NCBI GenBank assembly: GCA_027491155.1
Contig: JAIXWR010000020.1
Location: 62,001-126,000, forward strand
Source of the DNA: Verrucomicrobiaceae bacterium
GTDB taxonomy: Bacteria; Verrucomicrobiota; Verrucomicrobiia; Verrucomicrobiales; Akkermansiaceae
Reading direction: 5' to 3'
Length of the DNA stretch: 64,000 nucleotides
The notes beneath the pieces are model-generated. The model searched no databases and was not told the DNA's origin. It saw only the letters and a list, made by a program, of their open reading frames with translations. The position numbers and the translations under genes were made by a program. Every line of letters begins with the position of its first letter. The stretch's first letter is position 1. This document shows positions 34,699 to 43,549 of this stretch, piece by piece.

Positions 34699-35433
34699 AG
34701 GTCCACGTGACCAACCGGAGCCAGGCGCTTCGGCGATTCGCCAGTCCCCCGGTTGATCTTCGCCGATCCCGCCCGCGCTCGCGCTCACCCGCTTCCACAC
34801 CGCATCGATCAGCGCCGAGTTCGTCAGCTCGTCGATCGCGATGAATTGATGGATCGCGACGGCCAGCCAGAAGGCACCCTGGAAGGAGCGCTTCACCGTC
34901 TTGTGGCGGAACCTCCGCTGCGCAAGGAAGGCCCCCGGCCAGCCGCCGAGGATCTCCACGAGATGGAGCGTCGTCTCCTCCACCCGCCAGCCCCCTTCCC
35001 GCGCCCGGCGCTTGTCGGAAGCATAAAGGCACCACGCCACCAAGGAGGCGACCGCATACCAGGCGGGAATCACCCACCACGGGAAGCCGTCATGGATGCC
35101 ACCCGCGACGGGTGCCACCAGCAGCAAGGCCAGCACCCCCCACGCCCCGGGCCCGATCCGTGCCGCCTGCTTCACCAGCCGCACCGCCGTCGCCCGCGGC
35201 CGGCCCTGCTCGTCCGTGCCCGGCGTGAAGGTCACCTCGTCCCCCGCCGCCGGCCGCCGCTGCCCGGGAGCGAAGTCCTTGATGTGCGCGAACACCCGCC
35301 TCCCGCCTGCATCGATCCAGCCGTAACCCTTGGCATCGTGCCATTCGGCAAGGCGGAAAGGTCCCGCCTTTGTGACATCCTCCGCGCGATGACCTTCTAA
35401 CATGCGGCCGGAGGAATCCGTGGAATTTCGCAC
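34474..35433 (-). CDS. Cold-shock domain / DUF1294 membrane protein, 3' end overlapping the antitoxin gene
   Basis: 319 residues if read from the GTG at 35431-35433; an ATG at 35401-35403 would remove 10. N-terminal cold-shock domain (about 20-85: WHDAKGYGWIDAGGRRVFAHIKDF, DEVTFTPGTDEQGRPRA). Two membrane helices follow, then DUF1294 (YAVASLVAWCLYASDKRRAREGGWRVEETTLHLVEILGGWPGAFLAQRRFRHKT...SFQGAFWLAVAIHQF). Residues about 205 onward match neither domain, and those from 246 on are antisense to the antitoxin. The family normally ends near residue 205, so the tail may be read-through into inserted DNA. Confidence 0.75.
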   Translation of the reverse strand: MRNSTDSSGRMLEGHRAEDVTKAGPFRLAEWHDAKGYGWIDAGGRRVFAHIKDFAPGQRRPAAGDEVTFTPGTDEQGRPRATAVRLVKQAARIGPGAWGVLALLLVAPVAGGIHDGFPWWVIPAWYAVASLVAWCLYASDKRRAREGGWRVEETTLHLVEILGGWPGAFLAQRRFRHKTVKRSFQGAFWLAVAIHQFIAIDELTNSALIDAVWKRVSASAGGIGEDQPGDWRIAEAPGSGWSRGPSAPRRPGEGRVELVQQGETRVRGAVRGQGTEAGFRVEFGNADRRELFNQFVDADVPVLGQLAKPGVFIVGQTDR

Positions 35434-35772
35434 GATGTAAAGGATATCACCGGCCGGCTTGCCGCCCGCCCGGTTCTCCCGCGAGCGCCCATCTCTCTCG
35501 TGGCCTTCGGACTCTCACGCCACATCCCGGGGACACGCTCCGGGCACCAAGGGCGCGTCCAACACCAGCCGAGGCCAATGGCGGGGGATCGAAGCAAATC
35601 GCCTGCCTCTCTGTTTCATGTCCCTCTGTTTCACAATGGGGGCCTGCGGCAGGATGTCGCGGCCACGGTTCGCTCCATCGCCTGCCGCGGGTTGGGCCCC
35701 ATTGTTTTCGCTCTCGCTTCATGGTAGAGACATGTCTCAAATTCTCTGAACTCCACCGCCCCGTTGCCGCCG
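35434..35772. other. Intergenic region with CTCTGTTTCA direct repeat
   Basis: About 340 bp without a convincing gene, between the CSD-DUF1294 start and a small membrane protein. CTCTGTTTCA occurs twice with a 15-bp period (35609-35618, 35624-35633). GAGACATGTCTC (35727-35738) is a perfect 12-bp palindrome about 35 bp before the next ATG and could be an operator. Confidence 0.5.
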
Positions 35773-36051
35773 ATGTCTTCTCCCGATTCTCCCTACGCCC
35801 CGCCCTCCTCGCCGCCTTCGCCCGCTCTTCTTCGGAAAAAGGTGCCGCCCTTCCTCGTCCGGCTCACCCTGCTGGGCGTCCCCACCCGCAAGGCCCTGCT
35901 GGGCTATCTCTGGCTCTCCATCGTCTTGACCGTGGCGATGATCCTTTGGGCCGGCCGGGTGGGATTGCTGGCGATCCTCGCCGTGGTGATGTACGGCTGG
36001 GCCTTGAAGTGGATGGACAAGCACGGCGACTGGCAGAGTCCCCGCGGGTGA
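35773..36051 (+). CDS. Small two-helix membrane protein
   Basis: 92 residues starting at the ATG before SSPDSPYAPP. A Pro/Ser-rich cytoplasmic head (about 1-25) is followed by two hydrophobic helices: KALLGYLWLSIVLTVAMILWAG and LLAILAVVMYGWALKWM. I do not recognise a family. An isolated gene preceded by a 12-bp palindrome. Coding is supported by the helical hydrophobicity and RPTLL...codon usage; a chance frame is possible but less likely. Confidence 0.6.
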   Translation: MSSPDSPYAPPSSPPSPALLRKKVPPFLVRLTLLGVPTRKALLGYLWLSIVLTVAMILWAGRVGLLAILAVVMYGWALKWMDKHGDWQSPRG

Positions 36052-36145
36052 GGGCAAGCGAACAAGGGCCGGGCCGTGCAAATCCGGCTGTCCCTTGGTT
36101 CATACGGCAAGCGCCACTTCTCCGGCACCCGCTGAAACCCGATGC

Positions 36146-36727
36146 TTAACGGGTCGCGGCCGCTGATTCCTTGCGTTGGAATGCGGCGCAGTGCTCCGGA
36201 AAGAAGTGCTTTCGGGTCAGCCAGAACGCCGTTACCGCAGTGCCGCCCGTGCCATCGGCATGTGCCTCATGGGTCCGGATCACGGGCGGCGTCCGCTCCC
36301 ATTCGTCGAGAAACGACATGACCTGGATGGTCGAGTGGTCGCCGCCGCGGGACAGTTTCGCGTCCTCCTTCAGGATGAAATCCAGCGCCTTCCCGTTCGC
36401 GTTCACCGCATAGTCGTAGCCGGCCAGGGCAAGATCGAACTCATGATCGCGCCGGAGATCGGTCCGCCCGATCAGATCCCGGAACTGCGGGTCTTTCTCC
36501 CCCGCCGCACGCAGGATAAGCCACAGCATGCGACGCCGTTCGGCATGGTCGCGATCCGTATCGTCGGCGAGCTTCCTGAGTTCCTTGGGCCGGTAAGCTT
36601 CGTGCGGACTGTAATCGATCGCCATGAACCGCCACGGATCTTGCTGGAGTTGGTTGGCGTCATGGCATGAGGCCATGAAAAGCAGCGGCAGTGTCAACGC
36701 GGCGATCGGAAACATTCGGTGCTCCAT
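36146..36727 (-). CDS. Predicted lipoprotein, unknown function
   Basis: 193 residues with a lipoprotein signal (PIAALTLPLLFMASC). I keep the first ATG because its Arg4 supplies the positive n-region. The mature part is alpha-rich: HEAYRPKELRKLADDTDRDHAERRRMLWLILRAAGEKDPQFRDLI, later VMSFLDEWERTPPVIRTHEAHADGTGGTAVTAFWLTRKHFFP. No family recognised. It is divergent from the endonuclease/exonuclease-family gene. Confidence 0.72.
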   Translation of the reverse strand: MEHRMFPIAALTLPLLFMASCHDANQLQQDPWRFMAIDYSPHEAYRPKELRKLADDTDRDHAERRRMLWLILRAAGEKDPQFRDLIGRTDLRRDHEFDLALAGYDYAVNANGKALDFILKEDAKLSRGGDHSTIQVMSFLDEWERTPPVIRTHEAHADGTGGTAVTAFWLTRKHFFPEHCAAFQRKESAAATR

Positions 36728-36818
36728 AGAATCGTGATGGGGTTAGATGATGCGGAGACCGCGGACAAGCCGATTCGCCCCCTTGACCCGAAACCGTCTT
36801 CTCCCGATCTTCCAACCC

Positions 36819-37790
36819 ATGGGCCGACCGATCCCTCCGTGGTTGAAGCGTGTCTTGGCACGGGTTCCAGCGCTGCTGCTCGGAATTGCCTTCCTCGGCA
36901 CCGCGGCTTCCCCGCTGGGTCTCTGGTCGAGCCACCTGGAACGGCTGAGCCACTTTCGTTTCGCGTGGATCGTGCTGTTGATCCTGCTGCTGGCCTTCTT
37001 CCTCAAGCGCGGCCGCCGCTCCGCCATCGCCAGCGGCGTCCTGCTCGCGGGATCCCTGCTGACGATCCTCCCCTACTGGATCCCTCCCACGCGACCTTCA
37101 GAACAGGACAAAGCACTCAAGTTCATCGCCTGGAACCTGCTGTGGGAAAACCCGCGGAAAGACAAGGCGCTGCCATGGTTGTTAGAGCAGGATGCCGACG
37201 TGGTCGTGCTGAGCGAATGCACGACCGACTGGCGCGCGCGGCTGGAGAAGCTTTCGGCCGTCTATCCTTACCGCATCGACAGCGGCCGCGACGGCGCGGA
37301 AGGGATGTGGCTGCTCAGCCGGCACCCGCTCGATGCCCCCGACCCCGCCGGCCTCGCCGCGGGCAAGCCATGGATTTCCACGGTCATGCACGCGCCGCAG
37401 GGCCCGGTCCGGATCCTCGGCATGCACCCGCGCACCCCCCGCTCCGGCCATCGCTTCGACGAGAGGAACGGGCAGTATGAGAAAGCGGCGGCCATCGCCG
37501 CGGCGTCGGACATCCCCGTGGTCCTCCTCGGCGACCTGAACTGCACGCCCTTTTCGCCATGGTTCCGCCGTCTGCTGCGTGCCGGACGCTTGCAGGACAC
37601 CGGAAAGGGCTTCGGCCTGCCCGTGACCTGGCGACGCCACGGCATCGGCCTGCCGATCGACCACATCCTCGTCAGCCGCTCGTGGCAGGTGCTCGAACGC
37701 CGGGTCCACCCCGACCGCATGGGCTCCGATCATCATCCGGTCATCGCCGTGCTGGTGCCGGCGGATGATGGAAAGGCGGCGGCCGACTGA
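36819..37790 (+). CDS. Membrane-anchored endonuclease/exonuclease/phosphatase family protein
   Basis: 323 residues from the ATG before GRPIPPWLKR; an upstream in-frame ATG pair adds 24 residues of low coding character. Three membrane helices (about 10-90) precede an outward-facing EEP domain: KFIAWNLLWENP, DVVVLSECTTDW, VVLLGDLNCTPFSPWF, PIDHILVSRSW and SDHHPVIAVL, containing the catalytic Asp, Asn and His residues. Such proteins hydrolyse phosphodiesters, sometimes lipids or nucleic acids outside the cytoplasm. Single gene; substrate unknown. Confidence 0.85.
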   Translation: MGRPIPPWLKRVLARVPALLLGIAFLGTAASPLGLWSSHLERLSHFRFAWIVLLILLLAFFLKRGRRSAIASGVLLAGSLLTILPYWIPPTRPSEQDKALKFIAWNLLWENPRKDKALPWLLEQDADVVVLSECTTDWRARLEKLSAVYPYRIDSGRDGAEGMWLLSRHPLDAPDPAGLAAGKPWISTVMHAPQGPVRILGMHPRTPRSGHRFDERNGQYEKAAAIAAASDIPVVLLGDLNCTPFSPWFRRLLRAGRLQDTGKGFGLPVTWRRHGIGLPIDHILVSRSWQVLERRVHPDRMGSDHHPVIAVLVPADDGKAAAD

Positions 37791-37880
37791 ACGAATGCCG
37801 CCGATCCCGCGGTATGGCTCTTCCTGCCGGCAATGCTCCGGCCTTGTATCCACGGTTCATCCACCTAGCATCACGCCATC

Positions 37881-38693
37881 ATGAAAACCCGCTCCGCCGT
37901 TCTTTTCGTTTCCCTGTTCTCCGCCGCCGCGTTCGCCCAGGACGCCAAGCCGCTCAAGGTGATGCTTATCACCGGCGGCTGCTGCCACGACTACAAGGCC
38001 CAGACCGAGATTCTCAAGACCGGCCTCGAGGAGCGGATCAACGTGACGGTCACCCAGGTCCACGTCGACGACAAGAGCACCAAGCCCGCCCTGCCGATCT
38101 ACGGCAATCCCGACTACGCCGCGGGCTACGACGTGGTGATCCACGACGAGTGCGCCGCCGACATCAAGGACGTGGAGGTCGTGAAAGGCGTGCTCAAGCC
38201 GCACGACGAGGGCATCCCCGCCGTCGCCCTGCACTGCGCGATGCACAGCTACCGCACCGGCGATTTCCGCAAGACGGTCGAGACCCTGGGCGGCGACGGT
38301 TCGCTGTGGTTCGAGTTCCTCGGCCTGCAGTCCAGCGGCCACGGCCCGCAGAAGCCGATCGACATCTCCTACACCGACAAGAACCACCCGGTGACCAAGG
38401 GACTGTCCGATTGGACCACCATCAACGAGGAGCTCTACAACAACCACCGCCTGTTCGACGCCGCCAAGCCGCTCGCCACCGGCAAGCAGGACAAGCAGGA
38501 GGCGGTCGTCGTCTGGACCAACCTCCACGGCCCGAAGAAGACCCGCGTCTTCGCCACCACCATCGGCCACAACAACGCCACGGTGGAGGACGACCGCTAC
38601 CTCGACCTCGTGGCCAAGGGCCTGCTCTGGGCCGCCGGCAAGCTCGGCGACGACGGCAAGCCCGCCGCCGGCTACGGCCGCCCGAAAAAGTGA
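37881..38693 (+). CDS. Exported ThuA-domain protein
   Basis: 270 residues with signal peptide (1-19, ending AFAQ). The ThuA/class-I glutamine-amidotransferase-like domain occupies the rest: LKVMLITGGCCHDYKAQTEILKTGLEE, YDVVIHDECAADIKD, IPAVALHCAMHSYR, NHPVTKGLSDWTTINEELYN. Members are common in Verrucomicrobia and Planctomycetes, often linked to sugar metabolism; the biochemical activity is unknown. It stands alone. The 1568-residue fusion at 8758 carries a second, more distant ThuA domain. Confidence 0.88.
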   Translation: MKTRSAVLFVSLFSAAAFAQDAKPLKVMLITGGCCHDYKAQTEILKTGLEERINVTVTQVHVDDKSTKPALPIYGNPDYAAGYDVVIHDECAADIKDVEVVKGVLKPHDEGIPAVALHCAMHSYRTGDFRKTVETLGGDGSLWFEFLGLQSSGHGPQKPIDISYTDKNHPVTKGLSDWTTINEELYNNHRLFDAAKPLATGKQDKQEAVVVWTNLHGPKKTRVFATTIGHNNATVEDDRYLDLVAKGLLWAAGKLGDDGKPAAGYGRPKK

Positions 38694-38945
38694 GGCGCCC
38701 CCTCGCGACCCGGGTCCAAGGGACGGCGGCTTAGGGCGGCGCGCCTTCGTCGCCTTCCCGCCGATTTCACCCTGCGTGAGACATTGGCGGTCCGGTCCGG
38801 ATAGCGTTCGTCATGCTTTCCGCTGCCTCGTCCGGGCGGTCCCGGCGCATGCCGTCCTCAAGCACGGAATCGGTCCGCGGCTTGAGGTCGGTCGCTACAG
38901 CTGCGGGCGCGGGAGGAGACGCCCGGGCTGCGGCCCTCGCCCGGA

Positions 38946-40481
38946 TCACGGCGCCGGTGGCAAGGACCAGTTCGGCGGCGTCAGCGGGTCGAAGCCCATG
39001 ATCCGGGGAATGAGGAAGTAGGCGGCCAACAGGATTCCGACGGCGCAGATCAGGTTGAACCAGAGGCCCGTCTTGACCATGTCCGGCACCGAGACCTTGC
39101 CGGTGCTGAACGCGATCGCGTTCGTGGGCGAGGCGCCCGGCATCATGAACGCGCAACTCGCCGCCAACGTCGCCGGAATCATGATGAGGAACGGATGGAT
39201 TCCCAAGCCGCCCGCGAGCCCCGCGAGGATCGGAAGAAACGCCGTGATGGTCGCGGAGTTGCTCATCATCTCCGACACCGCGACGATCAACACCACCACC
39301 ACGATGGTGAGAACCCACACCGGCACGGCATGCAGAACCTGCAGCTCCTGGCTCAGCCACTGCGTGACGCCGGTCTCGGTCAACGCCGCCGACAGGCTCA
39401 GGCTGCCGCCGAAGAAAATCAGGATCCCCCAGGGCAGTTTCTCGACGTCTTTCCAGGTGAGCACCGTCCGTTCCCACTTCCGGTCCAGCGGTGTCACGAA
39501 AAGCACCAGCGCCCCGACAATCGCCACCACGGCGTCTTCAATTTGGGCTCCGATCAAGCCGGAGAAGAAGTCGCTGAACACCCAGGTCGTCACGCAACCG
39601 AGGAACACCACCGTGGTGATGGTCTCGCCGGCCGTGAATTTCCCCAGCTTCGCGTATTGGCCCCGCATCATCGGTGCCAAATCCGCCACCGCCGGGGCGC
39701 CGCGCAGCAGCTTGAAATACAGCAACAGCCAGCAGCCCACGAGCAGCACCGCCGCCACCGGGACGCCGAAGGACATCCACTGCGCCAGACTCAGGTTCAC
39801 GCCGTAGGTCGCTTTCACGTAGCCCTCGAGCACGGCGTTGGTGGGCGTGCCGATGAATGTCGCGAGCCCGCCGATGCAGGGCGCGTAGGCCACCGCCAGC
39901 ACGAGCGTCCTGGTCACCGGCGAACTCGCGTCGCCCTTGGTGATCAGCGCCGCGATGCTCAGGGCCATCGGCATCATCACCATCGCCGTCGCCGTGTTGC
40001 TCATCCACATGCCCATGAAGCCCGTCACCAGCAGCAGCCCCGCGAGCAGGCTCGGCAGATTCCACGCCGCATGCCGCATCAGCCCGAGCCCGACCCGCTC
40101 GTGCACGCGCCACTTCTGGATGGCGATCGACAGGATGAAACCGCCGAGAAACAGGAAGATGAGTTCGGCCGCGAAATTCGCCGCGGCCTTCTTGAGCGGC
40201 ATCAGGTTCGACAGCGGCAAGACCACCAGCGGCAGCAGCGCCGTCACCGGCAGCGGCATGGCCTCGCTGATCCACCACACCGCCATCCACAGCGCGAGTC
40301 CGCATACCCGCCAGGCCGGCTCCGTCATGCCCTCGGGAGGCGACACGAAGAAAGTCATCAGGAAAAGCGCGACACCGAGCCCCAGCCCGACCTGACGCAC
40401 GATCGCCGGAGTTTGCTCGGCGGGAACTTCGAGCGGGGCCTCGGCGTTGGGACCGGAACTGGAAGGGTTGGGATCAGACAT
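38946..40481 (-). CDS. SLC13/DASS-type sodium symporter
   Basis: 511 residues, about 12 helices, matching divalent anion:Na+ symporters (CitT/NaDC type). Signatures include WWISEAMPLPVTALLPLVVLPLSNLMPLKKAAANFA, GGFILSIAIQKW, GMWMSNTATAMVMMPMAL, GGLATFIGTPTNAVLEGYV and the C-terminal MMSNSATITAFLPILAGLAGG with SPTNAIAFSTGKV. Both SNT motifs are intact (MSNTATA, MSNSATI). Substrate probably a dicarboxylate, by family. The start is the ATG before SDPNPSSSG; the upstream open frame is non-coding. Confidence 0.93.
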   Translation of the reverse strand: MSDPNPSSSGPNAEAPLEVPAEQTPAIVRQVGLGLGVALFLMTFFVSPPEGMTEPAWRVCGLALWMAVWWISEAMPLPVTALLPLVVLPLSNLMPLKKAAANFAAELIFLFLGGFILSIAIQKWRVHERVGLGLMRHAAWNLPSLLAGLLLVTGFMGMWMSNTATAMVMMPMALSIAALITKGDASSPVTRTLVLAVAYAPCIGGLATFIGTPTNAVLEGYVKATYGVNLSLAQWMSFGVPVAAVLLVGCWLLLYFKLLRGAPAVADLAPMMRGQYAKLGKFTAGETITTVVFLGCVTTWVFSDFFSGLIGAQIEDAVVAIVGALVLFVTPLDRKWERTVLTWKDVEKLPWGILIFFGGSLSLSAALTETGVTQWLSQELQVLHAVPVWVLTIVVVVLIVAVSEMMSNSATITAFLPILAGLAGGLGIHPFLIMIPATLAASCAFMMPGASPTNAIAFSTGKVSVPDMVKTGLWFNLICAVGILLAAYFLIPRIMGFDPLTPPNWSLPPAP

Positions 40482-40885
40482 AACTGGATGGCCGGGAATC
40501 GGGGGTCGTGGACCCGGGTGGAGATGCTTGTGGCGGGAAACCCGGAAACAGCCGTCGCGCTGGACCGGAGGGCGGTGTTTCAACGCGAAAGTTCCCGGCT
40601 CCGCACCGGGAGCGGGCGGCTTGAGGGGCTTCCGGAGGAAAAACCGATGGCGCGGACGGTACCCCGCTCGCCCGCCTTGCCAAGGTCGTTCTGGAGCGGG
40701 CAGAGCAAAAGCGGATCGCTGCGCCGGCCCGAGCGACCACATGACAGACAGAGGGTCCGGGCCCCTTGAAGAAGCTATCTCCGGGGCCCGTTGAGGCGGT
40801 GAGGGCGGGCTCCTAGGTTCGGCGCGCGGCTTGGCCCATGGCTCCGCCGCGCGAAACCAACACCGAACCCACGATCCCGCGTCCC
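40482..40885. other. Intergenic region without recognised gene
   Basis: About 400 bp between the divergent DASS gene and a broken DUF4394 copy. It contains a GC-rich inverted repeat CGGGCCCC...GGGGCCCG around 40757-40790 that could be a hairpin. Nothing else was identified. Confidence 0.4.
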
Positions 40886-41097
40886 ATGAAACATCACCTC
40901 CACCGCATGGCCCTCGCCATCGCCGGCAGCAACGGACCCCCTACGCCAGCCTGGTCGTGAAGGACGGCAAGAAGAAGAACCTCGGCGCCACCTTGTTCAC
41001 GATCGACATCGCCACCGGCACCGCCACGGAAGTCGGCAAAATCGGCGGACCCTGGCCGCTGACCTCGCTCACCGCGCTGGGCCAGCTCGCCGAGTGA
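40886..41097 (+). pseudogene. Internally deleted DUF4394 gene remnant
   Basis: The ATG at 40886 begins a signal-like start (MKHHLHRMALAIAGSNG), then the frame ends at 40960. In a different frame the sequence continues as YASLVVKDGKKKNLGATLFTIDIATGTA and then EVGKIGGPWPLTSLTAL. That is the C-terminus of the intact DUF4394 protein at 43550, which has YAGLVVKDGSKKRLRTTLF and PLGRIGGPWPLTSLTVL. So the first codons are joined to the last 45, with about 200 codons removed and a frame change at about 40940. Dead duplicate. Confidence 0.85.
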
Positions 41098-41115
41098 CAA
41101 GCCCCCGAGTGACAA

Positions 41116-41144
41116 GGCCGGGGCCGCGAAGGCTCCGGCCTCTT
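41116..41144 (+). terminator. Terminator-like hairpin after the DUF4394 remnant
   Basis: Stem GGCCGGGGCC/GGCTCCGGCC (one G-U pair), GCGAA loop, then TCTT. It lies directly after an 11-bp direct repeat CGAGTGACAAG and just before the stop of the convergent SGNH gene. Confidence 0.5.
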
Positions 41145-41148
41145 CCCG

Positions 41149-41823
41149 TCACCGGGCCGCCGCCGGCTTTTCCAAAAGCGGCGTCAGCAATTCCTTCCAC
41201 ACCGCATAGCCCGCGTCGTTCATGTGCAGGCCGTCGTCGACGAAAAGCTCCGGCTTCGGCTTGCCGGCGTCCTCGAGGAAGCGGTCCCACGAACCGGCGA
41301 CGTAGGTGATCCGCCGGTCCGCCTCCGCCGCCTTTTTGAAGCGCGCGTTCATCGCCACCTCCGTCCCGCGGATCGACACCCGCGCCGGGCTCGGGCGGAT
41401 CGCCATGACGATCAGCCTTGCTCCCGGCACCTTGGCAAACAGCCGCGTCCGGAACTCCGTGAAATCCTCCTCCACCTGCTCCGGCGTCTTCTTGTCCCAC
41501 AGGTCATTGCCGCCGCAGTAGAAGACCACCGTCGACGGCTCGTGGCGCAGCACCAGCAGCTCGAGGTAATGGTTCACCTCCGAGATGTGGCTGCCGCCGA
41601 AGCCGCGGTTCAGCGCCTTCAAGCCGGGGAACACCTTCGGCAGGCTCAGCATCCGGATGCTCGAGCTGCCGGTGAAGACGATGCCGCCTTTCTCCGGCGG
41701 GCTCTTCGCGTCGGCGGCCTCGAAGGCCTTGATCTCGTTCGCGAAACGGGCGGGATCCGGATCCGGCGCGGCCTGGGACACGACCAGCAACGCGGGGAAG
41801 AGCAGGGCGAGGAAAAACCGCAT
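41149..41823 (-). CDS. Exported SGNH/GDSL hydrolase
   Basis: 224 residues with signal peptide (1-19). The SGNH blocks are I: GIVFTGSSSIRML (catalytic Ser about 53), II: LNRGFGGSHISEV (Gly), III: FYCGGNDLWDKK (Asn), and V: FVDDGLHMNDAGYAVW (Asp, His). Typically an esterase or acetyl-esterase acting on polysaccharide or lipid esters. The start is the ATG before RFFLALLF; in-frame codons beyond it lack a signal. It is divergent from the flavin halogenase with about 110 bp between. Confidence 0.9.
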   Translation of the reverse strand: MRFFLALLFPALLVVSQAAPDPDPARFANEIKAFEAADAKSPPEKGGIVFTGSSSIRMLSLPKVFPGLKALNRGFGGSHISEVNHYLELLVLRHEPSTVVFYCGGNDLWDKKTPEQVEEDFTEFRTRLFAKVPGARLIVMAIRPSPARVSIRGTEVAMNARFKKAAEADRRITYVAGSWDRFLEDAGKPKPELFVDDGLHMNDAGYAVWKELLTPLLEKPAAAR

Positions 41824-41932
41824 GGCGCGTCTTACGGCGAAGGCGGCGCGGATCGATCCAAAAGCCCCGCGGACTGTGACATTGACAGCCCCGCCCGCGG
41901 CGGTGAACTGCCCGGTGAAAACCCTCGCTCCC

Positions 41933-43432
41933 ATGATCCAGAAGGTCCTCGTCCTCGGCGCGGGCAGCGCCGGCCTGCTCGCCGCGCTGTCGTTGAAGCG
42001 CAAGCTCCCGATGCTCGACGTCCGCATCGTCCGCAGCCCGGACATCGGCGTGATCGGCGTCGGCGAAGGCACCACGCCGAATTTCCCGCAGCACCTCTTC
42101 GACTACCTCGGCCTCAGCCGGAAGGCCTTCCACCAGCTCGCCGAACCGACCTGGAAACTCGGCATCCGCTTCCTGTGGGGCGAACGCGGGCGCTTCGACT
42201 ATTCCTTCGACCACCAGCTCGATTTCACCGCGCCGGAGCTCCGCATGCCGAACGGCTACTACTGCGACGACGAGTTCCGCTGCACCAGCCTGCCCTCCGC
42301 CCTGATGTGGCACGGGAAGGCCTTCGCCCGCCAGGACGACGGCTGCCCCGATATCGAAGGCTGGCACGCCTTCCACATCGAGAACGAGAAGCTGGTCCGC
42401 GTGCTGGAACTCGCCGCGCGGGAGTTCGGCGTCACCATCATCGACGGCAAGGTCACCGGTGCCACCCGCCGGCCGGAGGGCGGAATCGCCGCGGTCCACC
42501 TGGAAGACGGCCAGCGCCTTGAGGCGGACTTTTTCATCGATGCCTCCGGCTTCCGCAGCGAGCTGTTAGGCAAGGCGCTGGAGGAGCCCTACGAAAGCTT
42601 CGGCAACTCGCTGTTCTGCGACCGCGCGGTGGTCGGCGGCTGGGAGCGCGGCGACGAGCCGATCCTGCCCTACACCACCGCCGAGCAGATGGACGCCGGC
42701 TGGGCCTGGCAGATCGAGCACGAGCACCACGTGAACCGCGGCTATGTCTATTCGTCCGCGTTCATCAGCGACGATGAAGCCGCGGCGGAGTTCCGCCGCA
42801 AGAATCCGAAGACGCCGGAATCGCCGCGCGTCGTGAAATTCCGCAGCGGCTGCTACAAGCGCCAGTGGGTCGACAACGTCGTCGCCCTCGGCAACGCCGG
42901 CGGCTTCGTCGAACCGCTCGAAGCCACCGCCCTGATGATCGTCTGCGGCAGCATCCAGATGCTCGTTGAAATGCTCAACCGCAGCCGCCTCGAGCCGACC
43001 CCGGGGATGCGGGATCTTTTCAACGAACTCGCCGGCAAGGGCTGGACCGATATCCGCGACTTCCTGGCCCTCCACTACCAGCTCAACACGGCCCCCGGCA
43101 CGCCGTTCTGGGAGCACTGCCACCGCGAGACGGACCTCGGCGGACTGCGCGGGCTCGTCGATTTCTACCGGGAGAACGGCCCCAACGGCTTCTGCCGCTA
43201 CCGGCTCTCCGGCATGCAAAACGACTTCGGCCTCGAGGGCCACCTCGTGATGCTGGTCGGCAACCGAGTCCCCTACCGCGCCCGCTACATCCCGACCGAT
43301 GAGGACCGCCGGCGCTTCGAAGCGCGCCGCCAGGCCTTCAGCGACATCGCCCGCCGCGGACTCGACGTGAAGGAAACGCTCTCATACATCCGCCATCCCG
43401 GATGGCAGTGGCATGGGGACCCCCCGGCGTGA
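41933..43432 (+). CDS. Flavin-dependent tryptophan-halogenase family protein
   Basis: 499 residues. Rossmann GxGxxG at 9-14 (LGAGSAGLLAALSLKRK) for FAD; the halogenase-specific lysine is Lys75 (PTWKLGIRF); the WxWxI element is GWAWQIE (256-262); GGFVEPLEATAL at 323-334. It therefore has the FAD-dependent halogenase core that makes hypohalous acid. In canonical tryptophan halogenases WxWxI is followed by Pro, here Glu. No natural-product cluster or flavin reductase is adjacent, so substrate is unknown. Confidence 0.88.
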   Translation: MIQKVLVLGAGSAGLLAALSLKRKLPMLDVRIVRSPDIGVIGVGEGTTPNFPQHLFDYLGLSRKAFHQLAEPTWKLGIRFLWGERGRFDYSFDHQLDFTAPELRMPNGYYCDDEFRCTSLPSALMWHGKAFARQDDGCPDIEGWHAFHIENEKLVRVLELAAREFGVTIIDGKVTGATRRPEGGIAAVHLEDGQRLEADFFIDASGFRSELLGKALEEPYESFGNSLFCDRAVVGGWERGDEPILPYTTAEQMDAGWAWQIEHEHHVNRGYVYSSAFISDDEAAAEFRRKNPKTPESPRVVKFRSGCYKRQWVDNVVALGNAGGFVEPLEATALMIVCGSIQMLVEMLNRSRLEPTPGMRDLFNELAGKGWTDIRDFLALHYQLNTAPGTPFWEHCHRETDLGGLRGLVDFYRENGPNGFCRYRLSGMQNDFGLEGHLVMLVGNRVPYRARYIPTDEDRRRFEARRQAFSDIARRGLDVKETLSYIRHPGWQWHGDPPA

Positions 43433-43549
43433 ATCCGTCGTTACTTAATGATGCCTGAATTTCAACCTCTCCACTTGATTTGCGGGGAAAGCCGTGGGAT
43501 GGAGGGACCAGCCGGTTTCAATCACGGCCGCGCCACCACTCCCCGCATC

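Noticed and set aside
35397-35597. A short minus-strand open frame (66 codons) upstream of the CSD-DUF1294 gene
   Set aside because: Composition is random, no domain, and it overlaps the likely leader of the CSD-DUF1294 gene.
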